Positions 27,964 to 36,404 are shown, counted from the first letter of the stretch. The stretch: DNA of 49,254 nucleotides from an uncultured Halomicronema sp. (GCA_937899725.1 CALCCA010000209.1:1-49254); one strand, 5' to 3'. Numbers and translations: made by a program. The notes: a model not told the origin generated them from the sequence alone.

Positions 27964-28527
27964 CTAAGAAGACTCGTGATGCTTGAACTGACGATAGCGG
28001 GTACGGGCCCGGCGAATGAGGGGCAGTCCGGCGACATAGGCCAGGGAACCAAAAATTGCCCCCATCACCGCACTGCCGAGCATCAGCGCTAGCCCAACAT
28101 CGGTGCCGGTAGCCAGCCAGTTGTCTAACGACTCCGCGTCGGTAAAAAGATTGACAGCGGGTTGGCCCAAGATCCACGCCCCAAGTCGGTAGTTAAAGGC
28201 ATAGATAGGCACATAGGTAAGGGGATTGCTGATCCAAGTCCCAGCGGCGGCCATCAGCGGATTGCCTTTAATGCGAAAGGCGATCGCCAAACCCATAATG
28301 GTCTGCAGGCCAAATAGGGGAAACATCCCCGCAAACACGCCAGCGGCCAGCCCCCTCGCCAGTTCTTTAGGATGTCCCCGCAGCCGAATGAACTTCAAAT
28401 ACAGGTAGCGAACCCGCCGTTTGAGCTGCGCCAGCGGAGCGCGCTGTAATTTTGACGAAGCGTTCGAAGAGATGGGCACTGCAGATAAATCAGGTGGCTG
28501 GGTTGAGGGCACTGGCAGCAACGACAA
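27964..28527 (-). CDS. DUF2062 membrane protein
   Basis: 187 residues. A polar N-terminus is followed by a basic amphipathic stretch (LAQLKRRVRYLYLKFIRLRGHP) and the DUF2062 core: ARGLAAGVFAGMFPLFGLQTIMGLAIAFRIKGNPLMAAAGTWISNPLTYVPIYAFNYRLG, in separate runs. Three to four TM segments are expected. The family is widespread, sometimes fused to glycosyltransferases, with no known role. The start used is TTG 28527; no Shine-Dalgarno is visible, so the real start may be an internal codon. Divergent from the phycobilin lyase. Confidence 0.85.
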   Translation of the reverse strand: MSLLPVPSTQPPDLSAVPISSNASSKLQRAPLAQLKRRVRYLYLKFIRLRGHPKELARGLAAGVFAGMFPLFGLQTIMGLAIAFRIKGNPLMAAAGTWISNPLTYVPIYAFNYRLGAWILGQPAVNLFTDAESLDNWLATGTDVGLALMLGSAVMGAIFGSLAYVAGLPLIRRARTRYRQFKHHESS

Positions 28528-28712
28528 ATTAAAAGAAAGCGTTAATCATGTCCCATCTTAGGGGGTTCACACTGCCCCTGGCAGCGACGAGACGGCAGAT
28601 CACAGAATCGATAGGGAATTTTGGTATCCCATGAAGCTGTCGCCAAAATTTGGATCAGTAAGATTTCAAGACTTGGCGCAGGCGCGATCGCACATAACCT
28701 CACAGAGGAAAG

Positions 28713-28741
28713 TTGTCGATTTGGAACCGGGCCGATATCAT
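28713..28741 (+). promoter_or_regulatory. candidate promoter of the phycobilin lyase gene
   Basis: TTGTCG (28713-28718), exactly 17 bases, then TATCAT (28736-28741), a sigma-70-like pair. Transcription would start near 28748, giving a leader of about 75 bases before ATG 28824. The 296-base gap also must hold the promoter of the divergent DUF2062 gene. Confidence 0.4.
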
Positions 28742-28823
28742 AGGCTTAAGTTACAAAAGTTAACACTACTGCTTCGCCTGCCGAGGTGTGCCTAGAGTTT
28801 CTCTATAACGGTGGTTTAGATTT

Positions 28824-29360
28824 ATGCCTTACGCTTTAGATACGGCTCAAGTCCTGGCTGAACAGTCAGTCTCCTCCTTTTTTCAGACCTGTGAAGGTGA
28901 CTGGTGTTCGAAGCGTCGTTACTACACCCTCAAAAGCGGTGACGTGCAGGAAGTCGTGAGCTATCTCAACATTCGCTTTCTAGCTTTAGGCCATGAAGCC
29001 TTGCTGCAGCTCCAGCAGCTGCACGAACTGCCAGCCGATGCCCCCCTTGTTTGTGGCGCTCAGGTGACCTGGGAAAGTAACTATGTGCACACCGGGAGGA
29101 AGCCAGTGGAAGGCTCAACGCTGTTTGGCGTTAAGGGGGCAACGCTGTATCGCGATCGCGGTTTTTCGACCACGAAGCCCGTCACCGCTGACTTTGTGTT
29201 TCGCGAGCCTCGCACAATGATTTTGAAAACGGCCTATGACGGCTCCAGCTTTGAAGAGGAGATCAAGCTAATTGGCGATCGCACTCGCACCCGACAAACC
29301 ATCATCTCCCGCGCTGGGGAAGAAATCATGATCGGTCAGTATCTGGAGCAACGTTGCTGA
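28824..29360 (+). CDS. CpcS/CpeS-family phycobilin lyase
   Basis: 178 residues. CpcS/CpeS lyases attach phycocyanobilin or related bilins to Cys of phycobiliprotein subunits, the light-harvesting antenna proteins. They are small lipocalin-like beta barrels. Here the marks are FFQTCEGDWCSKRRYYTLKSGDVQEV (split), WESNYVHTGRKP, GSTLFGV and the C-terminal barrel strand RTRQTIISRAGEEIMIGQYLEQR. The RRYYTL opening differs from the QRTSHHL seen in the best-known CpcS subgroup, so the exact subfamily and bilin target are open. No phycobiliprotein gene is nearby. A strong hairpin follows. Confidence 0.88.
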   Translation: MPYALDTAQVLAEQSVSSFFQTCEGDWCSKRRYYTLKSGDVQEVVSYLNIRFLALGHEALLQLQQLHELPADAPLVCGAQVTWESNYVHTGRKPVEGSTLFGVKGATLYRDRGFSTTKPVTADFVFREPRTMILKTAYDGSSFEEEIKLIGDRTRTRQTIISRAGEEIMIGQYLEQRC

Positions 29361-29369
29361 TCAGCGTCG

Positions 29370-29394
29370 CTGCCTGACCGACCCGGTCAGGCAG
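29370..29394 (+). terminator. 11-bp perfect hairpin after the lyase gene
   Basis: CTGCCTGACCG / CGGTCAGGCAG with loop ACC starts 9 bases past the lyase stop. No T-run follows. The right arm can instead pair as GGCAGGCC with GGCCTGCC just downstream (to about 29411), so two exclusive folds exist. Confidence 0.5.
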
Positions 29395-29587
29395 GCCGAG
29401 CCGGGGCCTGCCAACAGAGCCATCAGCGAGCTACCCGGTGGGATAGACTGCATTAACAGCTAGCCGTTGCCCTAGTGGGTGGCGATATCGCTGGCCAGTT
29501 TGCCCGCTGCCAACCGGTCAGACTTGCCCGTTGAACGCTAGGCTGGCAGCGGGCTCCGGCCCCGCCATTTCTGTCCCGTTTGAATTT

Positions 29588-30322
29588 ATGGTGCTCAAAG
29601 CTATTCTGCTCGGATTTGACGGCGTCGTCATCAAAGATATCGGTTTGCGAGAACGTCTGATTGACGACATTCTGATTGCCGAAAACCTGCGGCCTAACTC
29701 CGCTGAGTATGCCGAGGTCTGCGCCGGTCGTAGCGATCGTGCTTGTTTAGACCAGCTGCTGACTCGCCGGGGTCGAGTCACTACCCCCGCCCTGTTGGAC
29801 AAGCTGCAGGCGCAAAAAGCCCAGGCCCATATTCAGCAGCTGGCCGAGCTGCCGCAGTTGCCGATTTATCCTGGTTTGTCCGATTTGCTGTACAAGGTGA
29901 AAACGGCGGCTTTGCCGTTGGCCCTGGTGGCAAATACGGCCAAAGTTGAAGTGGACTGGATCTTGGCCCAGGCCCAGCTGACCGAATTTTTCTCGGTAAT
30001 GGTGACAGCGCAAGACCTAGAGTTAGCCGCCGAAAAGCCCGCCCCTCAGGGCTACGAACTGGCGATCGCCCGCTTGAATGAGCAGCGCCCGGAGCTGGGT
30101 CTCCAGCCAGAGAACTGTTTGGCCGTCGAAGCTCGCTATGCCGGTATTACGGCTGCCCAAAGTGCTCAGGTGCCGGTCGTCGGGGTGGCTCACTATCACC
30201 CCTATCGCATGGTGCAGCGACGGGCCAACTGGGTAGTCGATTACCTCAATGAGATCGACTTTGACTGGATTCGTGAGGGCTACGGCAAAATGCAGAATGC
30301 GGAGATCGGCAAGCGGAATTGA
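29588..30322 (+). CDS. HAD-superfamily protein lacking the nucleophile Asp
   Basis: 244 residues with the layout of beta-phosphoglucomutase-like HAD phosphatases: core strand AILLGFDGVV, alpha-helical cap, ALVANTAKVEV (motif II), AAEKPAPQGYELA (motif III Lys) and CLAVEARYAGITAAQSA (motif IV region). The nucleophile position of the DxD motif is Gly 9 (GFD instead of DFD/DFN), and motif IV has EA instead of ED. Phosphatase chemistry is therefore doubtful. It may bind a ligand or act as a regulator. ATG 29588 is chosen at the core strand. The last about 10 residues come from DNA resembling a CGGAAT repeat. Singleton. Confidence 0.82.
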   Translation: MVLKAILLGFDGVVIKDIGLRERLIDDILIAENLRPNSAEYAEVCAGRSDRACLDQLLTRRGRVTTPALLDKLQAQKAQAHIQQLAELPQLPIYPGLSDLLYKVKTAALPLALVANTAKVEVDWILAQAQLTEFFSVMVTAQDLELAAEKPAPQGYELAIARLNEQRPELGLQPENCLAVEARYAGITAAQSAQVPVVGVAHYHPYRMVQRRANWVVDYLNEIDFDWIREGYGKMQNAEIGKRN

Positions 30323-30605
30323 CAGGCTGAAGTGCAGGCATAATCAGCCTGCCGCCAAACGGCCCCTCTTCTCAAAGGACGCTCTGATGATCGCCAAAGA
30401 ACTGCCAGACTCTACTCTCCAGAATTCCTTAATGGACACCAGAACTGGCAAGAGGGGGCAAAAGCCGTCTGACCATTGCCGGTTTGGCAGTGTCTCATGC
30501 TAACGACAAGCGTTGCTGGGCCGGGGCATGCGTTAAGCAGAAAGTCCTGAGCAACCATCGCTTTAGGGCGGGGGCGATCGCCGATGGGAATTAGCGAGTG
30601 TCAGT

Positions 30606-30926
30606 TTATGGCTGATCTAAACTGCCTAGGTTGACATCTTCCGGTGTCTGAGCATGGCCATTGCTGCCGAGACGATGACGGACATCGTCGATCGCGGAGT
30701 TGAGTTGAGCAATTTTATCTTCTAGACCGCGCCGCGCCAGTTCCATCTCTTCATCAGAAGGGGGAAGGGCATCGCCCTCGCCCATCTCGGCTCGGTCAAG
30801 GGCCTCCTCTGAGCCCAAACGGGCGCGATTGCGCGATACGGTCACCGCCCCGACAACGCCGCCGATCACCCCACCAAAGAGCGCGCCGAGTAAAAAACCG
30901 CTGCCAAAGTTGTCTTGTTGACTCAT
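30606..30926 (-). CDS. small glycine-zipper membrane protein
   Basis: 106 residues from ATG 30926 (MSQQDNFGSG). One glycine-zipper TM (GFLLGALFGGVIGGVVGAVTV, about 8-28) is followed by an Arg patch and a long acidic helical tail with possible coiled coil (EEMELARRGLEDKIAQLNSAIDDV). The layout is that of small conserved cyanobacterial membrane proteins with a GxxxG anchor; role unknown. An ATG four codons upstream is the alternative start. Confidence 0.78.
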   Translation of the reverse strand: MSQQDNFGSGFLLGALFGGVIGGVVGAVTVSRNRARLGSEEALDRAEMGEGDALPPSDEEMELARRGLEDKIAQLNSAIDDVRHRLGSNGHAQTPEDVNLGSLDQP

Positions 30927-31052
30927 GGTGATTCGCAAAAATTCGTCTAAATCAGCCGGGCAAAATCGGCTGGCATGGCTCTATTGTTGCTGATCTTGGG
31001 CGATCGCAACGACTATTGCCAAAAGCTTACCTTAAGTCAGTGGCCGCGATGG

Positions 31053-31703
31053 CTATGTGCCAAAGGTGCGATCGCCCGCATCGCCCAACCCTGGCACGAT
31101 ATAGCCGTTTTCGTCTAACCCCTCATCAATGATGGCAGCGTAAATTGTCAAGGCCGGATACGCCTCGGCCAGCTTTTGTAGGGCGATCGGCGAAGCGACA
31201 ATCGCCACCACGCGCACATTGTCTGGTTGAATACCGCGCTCCAGCAGATCAGCCATCGCGGCCAACATCGTGCCGCCAGTGGCCAACATAGGCTCGCTGA
31301 TCAGCACTCGGGTTTCTGGCGCTAAGGTCGCAGGCAACTTGTTGAGATAGCAGGTCGCTTCTAGCGTTTCTTCATTGCGCACAAACCCGACATGGTAAAC
31401 CGAGGCCAGAGGCAGCACCGACTGCGCCCCTTCCATCAAGGCCAGCCCCGCCCGCAAAATCGGGATGATCATCATCGGCACTTCAGGATTGACAAAGGTG
31501 GCCGGACAGGGCGCGAGGGGCGTGGTGATTGTGGTGTCGAAGGTCGGTAACCACTCGCGTGCCGCTTCGTAAGTCAGCCAGCGGCCCAGCTCCGTCATGG
31601 CGGTGCGAAACAGTGACGAGGGCGTGTTGGCATCGCGGGCGACTCCTAACCAGTGCTTAACCAGGGGATGGGGAGGGACGAAAACACGGAGTTGCAGAGC
31701 CAT
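31053..31703 (-). CDS. upp: uracil phosphoribosyltransferase
   Basis: A 216-residue pyrimidine-salvage enzyme that joins uracil and PRPP to give UMP. Signatures: VPMMIIPILRAGLALMEGA, the PRPP loop region EPMLATGGTMLAAM and the uracil-binding DEGLDENGYIVPGLGDAGDR at the C-terminus. The PRPP motif has Glu-Pro where many homologs have Asp-Pro. ATG 31703 is chosen because LQLRVFVPPHPLVKHWL is the usual opening; the frame is open six codons further. Divergent from the dioxygenase gene. Confidence 0.95.
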   Translation of the reverse strand: MALQLRVFVPPHPLVKHWLGVARDANTPSSLFRTAMTELGRWLTYEAAREWLPTFDTTITTPLAPCPATFVNPEVPMMIIPILRAGLALMEGAQSVLPLASVYHVGFVRNEETLEATCYLNKLPATLAPETRVLISEPMLATGGTMLAAMADLLERGIQPDNVRVVAIVASPIALQKLAEAYPALTIYAAIIDEGLDENGYIVPGLGDAGDRTFGT

Positions 31704-32018
31704 AGAGGTGTCACGGCACAAAGGTCTGGATCATAATACTCCCTCGCGTGAGCGATCTGATGTTAGGAGATGACTCCGAATGAGAGCAGTTACGACTGCA
31801 TCGCGGTAACGGCGATTCATCAAGAGTGAAAGTTCTGATAAATAGCCTGATTGGGCCAATTGCGATTAGCCCAATACACCGCCAGAGTTGACCTTAGTGC
31901 GTCACGCTCGACGATGACATATCTGACGATAATCAGGATTTTCGGTTTAGCCACATTGTTGAACATCGGGGTGAAATGGCAGGATCAACGGGTTCCTCTC
32001 CCCAACAGGCTGCAAGCA

Positions 32019-32681
32019 ATGCCGAAACCTAGGCGCTTTGACCAGAGCCGTCGCACGCTGTTACGGATCACGCCCCCGATGCTGGCCGCCTTCTTCGTCG
32101 CTACCTGCAGCCGTCGCTTTGCCAACTCGGCGCTGCCGGTGGCGAGCAAAGACACCCCGAATTCAGACATCTCGTCAACCCGCGTTTTATCGCCAACTCC
32201 CACCTGTGGTGATGAGGCGGTCACCCCAGCTCAAACGGCGGGGCCGTTTTTTACGCCTGATTCACCCGAGCGCACCTCTTTGTTAGAACCAGGCATGGTC
32301 GGAACGCGGATTGTGGTCACGGGGCAGGTGCTGTCGACCAGCTGTACGCCCATGGCCAACGCATTAGTCGATTTTTGGCACACCAATGACCAAGGCGACT
32401 ATGACAATCAGGGCTATACCCTACGAGGTCATCAGTTCACTGACAGTGAGGGGCGCTATCGATTAGAAACCATCGTTCCCGGCTTTTATCCCGGCCGGAC
32501 TCGCCACTTTCATGTCAAAGTGCAGGCAGCGAACCAGCCGGTCTTGACCACGCAGCTTTACTTTCCTGAGGAACCCTTGAACCAGCGCGATGGCCTGTTC
32601 CGTCCTGAGCTGCTCATGGCTGTGCGAGATGAGGGCAATGGCCCCCAGGCTCTATTTGACTTTGTCTTGGCCATGAGCTAG
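32019..32681 (+). CDS. exported intradiol ring-cleavage dioxygenase-like protein
   Basis: 220 residues. The N-terminus has a twin-arginine motif (SRRTLLR, residues 10-16), a short hydrophobic stretch and a Cys at 30 in FVATC, so Tat export with possible lipidation is suggested. The rest is an intradiol dioxygenase domain (catechol/protocatechuate type): TAGPFFTPDSPE, LVDFWHTNDQGDYDNQGY, TDSEGRYRLETIVPGFYPGRTRHFHVKV (split). Candidate non-haem Fe(III) ligands are Tyr 133, Tyr 157, His 163 and His 165. The substrate is unknown; exported versions are poorly studied. ATG 32019 is chosen for the signal; the frame extends to 31851. Confidence 0.83.
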   Translation: MPKPRRFDQSRRTLLRITPPMLAAFFVATCSRRFANSALPVASKDTPNSDISSTRVLSPTPTCGDEAVTPAQTAGPFFTPDSPERTSLLEPGMVGTRIVVTGQVLSTSCTPMANALVDFWHTNDQGDYDNQGYTLRGHQFTDSEGRYRLETIVPGFYPGRTRHFHVKVQAANQPVLTTQLYFPEEPLNQRDGLFRPELLMAVRDEGNGPQALFDFVLAMS

Positions 32682-32815
32682 CCCCGGTCAGACTAGCTGA
32701 CGTGAGGGGTCCAACCACGAACCGAGACAATCGTTGCAAAAGTCGGCGACGGGGCCAAATTCCCGCGGTTATGCATCGAGGGCATAGGCTGAAATCAATC
32801 TGCTGGAGGTAGGAG

Positions 32816-34354
32816 ATGTCGATGATCGCGCCGTTAAAAATCGAACCGCGCTGGCCAGACGGCAGTCACTTTGACGTCATTGTGATTGGGTCGGGTTTAG
32901 GCGGCTTGGTAACCGCCACTCAGCTCGTGGCTCAGGGCTTTAAACCGCTGGTGCTAGAGCGCTATCTGATTCCAGGCGGCAGCGCCGGCTATTTTGAGCG
33001 CGACGGCTACCGGTTTGACGTTGGGGCGTCGATGATTTTTGGTTTTGGCCAACAGGGCACGACTAACCTATTGACGCGATCGCTGGCTGCAGTGGGTAAA
33101 TCGCTGCCCACGATTCCCGACCCGGTGCAGGTGCATTACCACTTGCCGGGTGGCCTCGACGTGCGGGTGCACCGTGACTATGAGACCTTTTTGACAGAAC
33201 TGAGCGATCGCTTTCCGCAGGAACGGCAGGGCATTCGGCAGTTTTATGATGCTTGCTGGCAAGTATTCAACTGTTTGAACGCCATTGAGTTGCTGTCGCT
33301 CGAAGAACCCCGCTATGTGGCCCGCGTATTTTGGCAAAATCCCCTCGCCTGTTTGGGACTAGCGCGCCGCTTACCCCAGAATGTCGGCAGCTTGGCCCGG
33401 CGTTATCTCAAAGATCCTCAGCTGCTGCACTTTATTGATATGGAGTGCTACTGCTGGTCAGTGGTACCGGCGGCTAAAACCCCGCTAATCAATGCGGGCA
33501 TGGTATTTAGCGATCGCCACTATGGCGGAGTCAACTATCCCCAAGGCGGCGTGGGCCGGATTGCCCAAACGCTAGCGGAAGGATTGACGGAAGCGGGAGG
33601 CTATCTGCAATATCGCTCGCGAGTCAAGCGGATTGTGACCCAGGGTGGCCGGGCGATTGGTGTGGAGCTGGCCACAGGCGAATGCTACACCGCCGATCGC
33701 ATCGTCTCGAATGCCACCCGGTGGGACACCTTTAACCGACTGCTCGATCAGCCGGTGCCCCCGGCTGAGCAGCGCTGGCAGTCGCGCTATGCCCCGGCGC
33801 CCAGTTTTGTCAGCGTTCACCTCGGCGTGCGGCGTGACGTGATTCCGCCTCACGCCGACTGTCACCAGATCGTGCTGGAAGATTGGGCCGAGCTAGAAGC
33901 GGCGGGCGGCACCTTGTTTATGTCGCTCCCGACGCTGTTAGATCCCAGCTTAGCCCCACGCGATCGCCACATTATTCATGCCTTTACGCCTAGCTGGCTC
34001 ACCGAGTGGCAAGGCTTATCACCGCAGCAGTATGAGCAGCAAAAACAGCACGCAGCCAGCCAGATTATTCACCGCCTAGAGCATCTGTTTCCTGGAGTCA
34101 AGGGGGCGATCGAGCACTGTTCCATTGGCACGCCGCGCACCCATCGCCGCTTCTTGGGCCGGGTCGATGGGACCTATGGGCCCATGCCGCGACGGCAGCG
34201 TCCCAGACTGTTGGGGATGCCCTTTAATCGCACGGTCGTGCCGGGGCTTTATTGTGTGGGGGACAGTACTTTTCCTGGCCAGGGGCTCAATGCCGTGGCG
34301 TTTTCGGGCTTTGCCTGCGCTCACCGCGTGGCAGCTGATTTGGGCCGTCGCTAA
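32816..34354 (+). CDS. crtH: carotenoid (prolycopene) isomerase
   Basis: 512 residues of the CrtISO/CrtH family, which converts poly-cis prolycopene to all-trans lycopene in cyanobacterial and plant carotenoid synthesis. FAD-binding fold at the start: VIVIGSGLGGLVTATQL then LERYLIPGGSAGYFERDGYRFDVG. Further marks are YPQGGVGRIAQTLAEGL, the IVSNATRWDTFNRL segment and the C-terminal GLYCVGDSTFPGQGLNAVAFSG, typical of the family. A GGAGG/AGGAG-rich leader precedes ATG 32816; ATG 32822 is equally possible. Singleton. Confidence 0.95.
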   Translation: MSMIAPLKIEPRWPDGSHFDVIVIGSGLGGLVTATQLVAQGFKPLVLERYLIPGGSAGYFERDGYRFDVGASMIFGFGQQGTTNLLTRSLAAVGKSLPTIPDPVQVHYHLPGGLDVRVHRDYETFLTELSDRFPQERQGIRQFYDACWQVFNCLNAIELLSLEEPRYVARVFWQNPLACLGLARRLPQNVGSLARRYLKDPQLLHFIDMECYCWSVVPAAKTPLINAGMVFSDRHYGGVNYPQGGVGRIAQTLAEGLTEAGGYLQYRSRVKRIVTQGGRAIGVELATGECYTADRIVSNATRWDTFNRLLDQPVPPAEQRWQSRYAPAPSFVSVHLGVRRDVIPPHADCHQIVLEDWAELEAAGGTLFMSLPTLLDPSLAPRDRHIIHAFTPSWLTEWQGLSPQQYEQQKQHAASQIIHRLEHLFPGVKGAIEHCSIGTPRTHRRFLGRVDGTYGPMPRRQRPRLLGMPFNRTVVPGLYCVGDSTFPGQGLNAVAFSGFACAHRVAADLGRR

Positions 34355-34548
34355 GTCCGAAATCGTAATATAGCAGAAGTCGGAATGTGGAATTGAGAAC
34401 ATCGCTAGACAACAGTTCCAGGCATCTGGGGTGACCTGATCAGACTGCGGCTTGCCATCCCAATTCTCTGAAAAAAGACTCTCAATCGATCCCCCTTGCC
34501 CCTCAGCTCCCCAGCGCTGATCAAAATGGAATGGAGGTCCGATCACTT

Positions 34549-35145
34549 TTACAGATCCATCCGCAAGCCCACAAAAGGATCATCAAAAATATTCAGCCGT
34601 CCGGTGCCAGCCCGCTGAAAGACGGGGGTTGCACCAGCGGGAGCGGCAGTGACTTCAAACAAATAGACGCCAGCTCGGGTCGGATTGCGCACCGGCTTGA
34701 GGGCAAAGGTGAGGTGCTGGCCGGGGTCGGCAGCGGTCGCTAACTGCACCGTCAGCGTTTGTGACTCCTCAGTATATTCGGCAAAGTCAACCGCGTAGTC
34801 GCGCTGACGATCGCCCCGATCGCCCGCAAACACCTCAATGTCGTCGATGTGATAATCCAGCCGAGTAAATCGCCCTTCAATCAGGCTGACCTTGAGGGTT
34901 CTCAGCGCTTCGCCGGCTTCGGGGAGGACGTTGACAGTGAGGTAGTAGGTGGCGTTTTTGCGATTAGTGACGTTTTCGGTCGTGACAAAGCTGACCAACC
35001 GCGGCGGACTGGTAAACATTGTGCTGCCGTCGCTGAGTTCGACGGCCCCAACGGGCAGCAACGCAGTGGCGATGGCGCACACCAACGCAGCCATTGCCCA
35101 CATCATGCGCGATCGCCGCTTTAACCAGTGCCTTATCTTGCTCAT
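34549..35145 (-). CDS. DUF2808 secreted protein
   Basis: 198 residues with a basic N-terminus and signal/TM (about 13-35, ending PVGAVE). The DUF2808 domain follows: YYLTVNVLPEAGEALRTLKVSL, YHIDDIEVFAGDRG, LTFALKPVRNPTRAGVYLFEVTA. The family is nearly confined to cyanobacteria; it looks like an all-beta extracytoplasmic protein of unknown role. The acidic DDPFVGLRMDL end is a common family ending. It converges with crtH. Confidence 0.88.
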   Translation of the reverse strand: MSKIRHWLKRRSRMMWAMAALVCAIATALLPVGAVELSDGSTMFTSPPRLVSFVTTENVTNRKNATYYLTVNVLPEAGEALRTLKVSLIEGRFTRLDYHIDDIEVFAGDRGDRQRDYAVDFAEYTEESQTLTVQLATAADPGQHLTFALKPVRNPTRAGVYLFEVTAAPAGATPVFQRAGTGRLNIFDDPFVGLRMDL

Positions 35146-35183
35146 CGCCTTCAGCCTATTTACGTGTTGGTTACCGTCTGTCA

Positions 35184-35295
35184 GGACTTACACGAGAGCG
35201 CTCTCTGTATCCCCAACATTAGGGGGATATTGAATCCGATTTCCCCAGTGTTGGGAATACAGGGAGCCAAAATTCGGATTCAACTGCGTAAGTCC
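35184..35295. mobile_element. 112-bp MITE-like element
   Basis: Terminal inverted repeats GGACTTAC (35184-35191) and GTAAGTCC (35288-35295) enclose nested inverted repeats. CTCTCTGTATCCCCAACA (about 35201-35218) matches the complement of TGTTGGGAATACAGGGAG (about 35249-35266). TTGAATCCGA (about 35230-35239) matches TCGGATTCAA (about 35274-35283). No coding capacity. The GGACTTAC ends and CCCCAACATTAGGGGG core fit non-autonomous cyanobacterial elements. It sits upstream of the leftward DUF2808 gene. The rest of 35146-35656 shows no gene. Confidence 0.6.
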
Positions 35296-35656
35296 GGTCG
35301 GTTTGTTTACCGTCTTGAATTTGTAGGCTACTGCAAACATTCGGCGACTCGCCACCGAGCCGAGATCGGGGACGATCACTGTTCATCGCTGCTGGCAAGA
35401 GCAGAACCCTCGACATCAAACGCCATGAATTGAGAACAAACCGTTGCAGAACCTCACGAATACTTACATTTATCCAACTAATTTCAAGCAAACCGGAGCG
35501 ATCGCAACGGTTCTTGTCGAGATTGGTCTGGCTTCAATTCTTTGACTACAGAATAGAAACATCGATGGCTACAGCATTGATTACTATCGATGCTCCATCT
35601 ATCCTCAGGGGCCTGTAAATGCCCTGCAGGAGCAATAAAATTCTTGGAATAATCTT

Positions 35657-36202
35657 ATGTTCTCTCAACAGACCAATTCGCCGACCCCTTGGGTTTCTTG
35701 GGTGTTGGCGATCGCTGGGTTTTGGCTCAGCAGCAATCTCGTCCTCGACTTTTTGATCATGCCGGTGATGTATGTGTCTGGCATGGGCACTCAGGCCGAC
35801 TTTGCCAGCGCTGGTTATTCGCTGTTTTGGTCGTTTAACCGCGTGGAACTGCTTTGTGCCGCCGTCATTTTGACCGGGGTGCTGGCCCTCCGTCACCGCC
35901 TAGGTGAGTTTGAGGTATCTCACAGCGGTAGCCGCTGTCGCTGGACGCTGCTCCTCGCGGTCAGCCTGCTGAGCTTAACCCTGGTTGACACCTACGTGCT
36001 GGCCCCGCAAATGAGCGCGATGGCCTTTGCGCTAGAGTCGGCAACGCCAACGGCGCTGTCGCCCGTCATGACAGGCCTGCATAGTGCCTACTGGCTGCTA
36101 GAGGCGTTGAAACTGGCTAGCCTGGGTGGACTGGCGACGCTCTGCTTCAAAGATTTGCAGGCGATCGCCCCCCCCGCTGCTTCAACGGACGTGCTGGCTT
36201 GA
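35657..36202 (+). CDS. four-TM protein, possibly DUF4149-like
   Basis: 181 residues with four hydrophobic helices (about 13-38, 57-78, 95-118, 145-165) and short polar ends. The spacing and the FNRVE sequence at the second helix recall DUF4149/TMEM205-like membrane proteins, but similarity is only by eye. Function unknown. A 9-bp hairpin follows the stop by 9 bases. Confidence 0.7.
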   Translation: MFSQQTNSPTPWVSWVLAIAGFWLSSNLVLDFLIMPVMYVSGMGTQADFASAGYSLFWSFNRVELLCAAVILTGVLALRHRLGEFEVSHSGSRCRWTLLLAVSLLSLTLVDTYVLAPQMSAMAFALESATPTALSPVMTGLHSAYWLLEALKLASLGGLATLCFKDLQAIAPPAASTDVLA

Positions 36203-36210
36203 TTTCTTAG

Positions 36211-36238
36211 CTTGAGATGGCTGCTAGTTCATCTCAAG
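36211..36238 (+). terminator. hairpin after the four-TM gene
   Basis: A perfect 9-bp stem, CTTGAGATG / CATCTCAAG, with a 10-base loop starts 9 bases past the stop. There is no T-run, so it may be weak. Confidence 0.45.
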
Positions 36239-36367
36239 CCAGTCAGCTGTTTCATCCCGATGCTCTGACGAAAAGCCAACCAATTTGCCCCTTGGCCTCC
36301 GGACTCCTCTAAGTCACCCAGCGGGCACTGGGAGTCCGAATTCTTGAGCATGAGGATGAATCTCGAC

Positions 36368-36404
36368 AAAAAAGCTGGTCTTGTTTCACAAGACCAGCTT
36401 TTTT
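36368..36404. terminator. perfect 16-bp bidirectional terminator
   Basis: AAAAAAGCTGGTCTTG / CAAGACCAGCTTTTTT with loop TTTCA. The A-run and T-run on either side make it an intrinsic terminator on both strands. It lies 166 bases past the four-TM gene, after a second structured stretch (see finding), and 118 bases before the TPR gene. Confidence 0.88.

Noticed and set aside
30249-30503. 84-codon open frame overlapping the end of the HAD gene
   Set aside because: Starts inside the HAD gene in another frame and continues into a gap; no family-like features.
31722-31850. Search for tRNA or riboswitch in the upp / dioxygenase gap and other gaps
   Set aside because: No cloverleaf, T-loop consensus or known riboswitch core could be seen by eye.
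35128-35433. Open frames over the MITE-like element
   Set aside because: Composed of inverted-repeat DNA in all frames; no protein signal.
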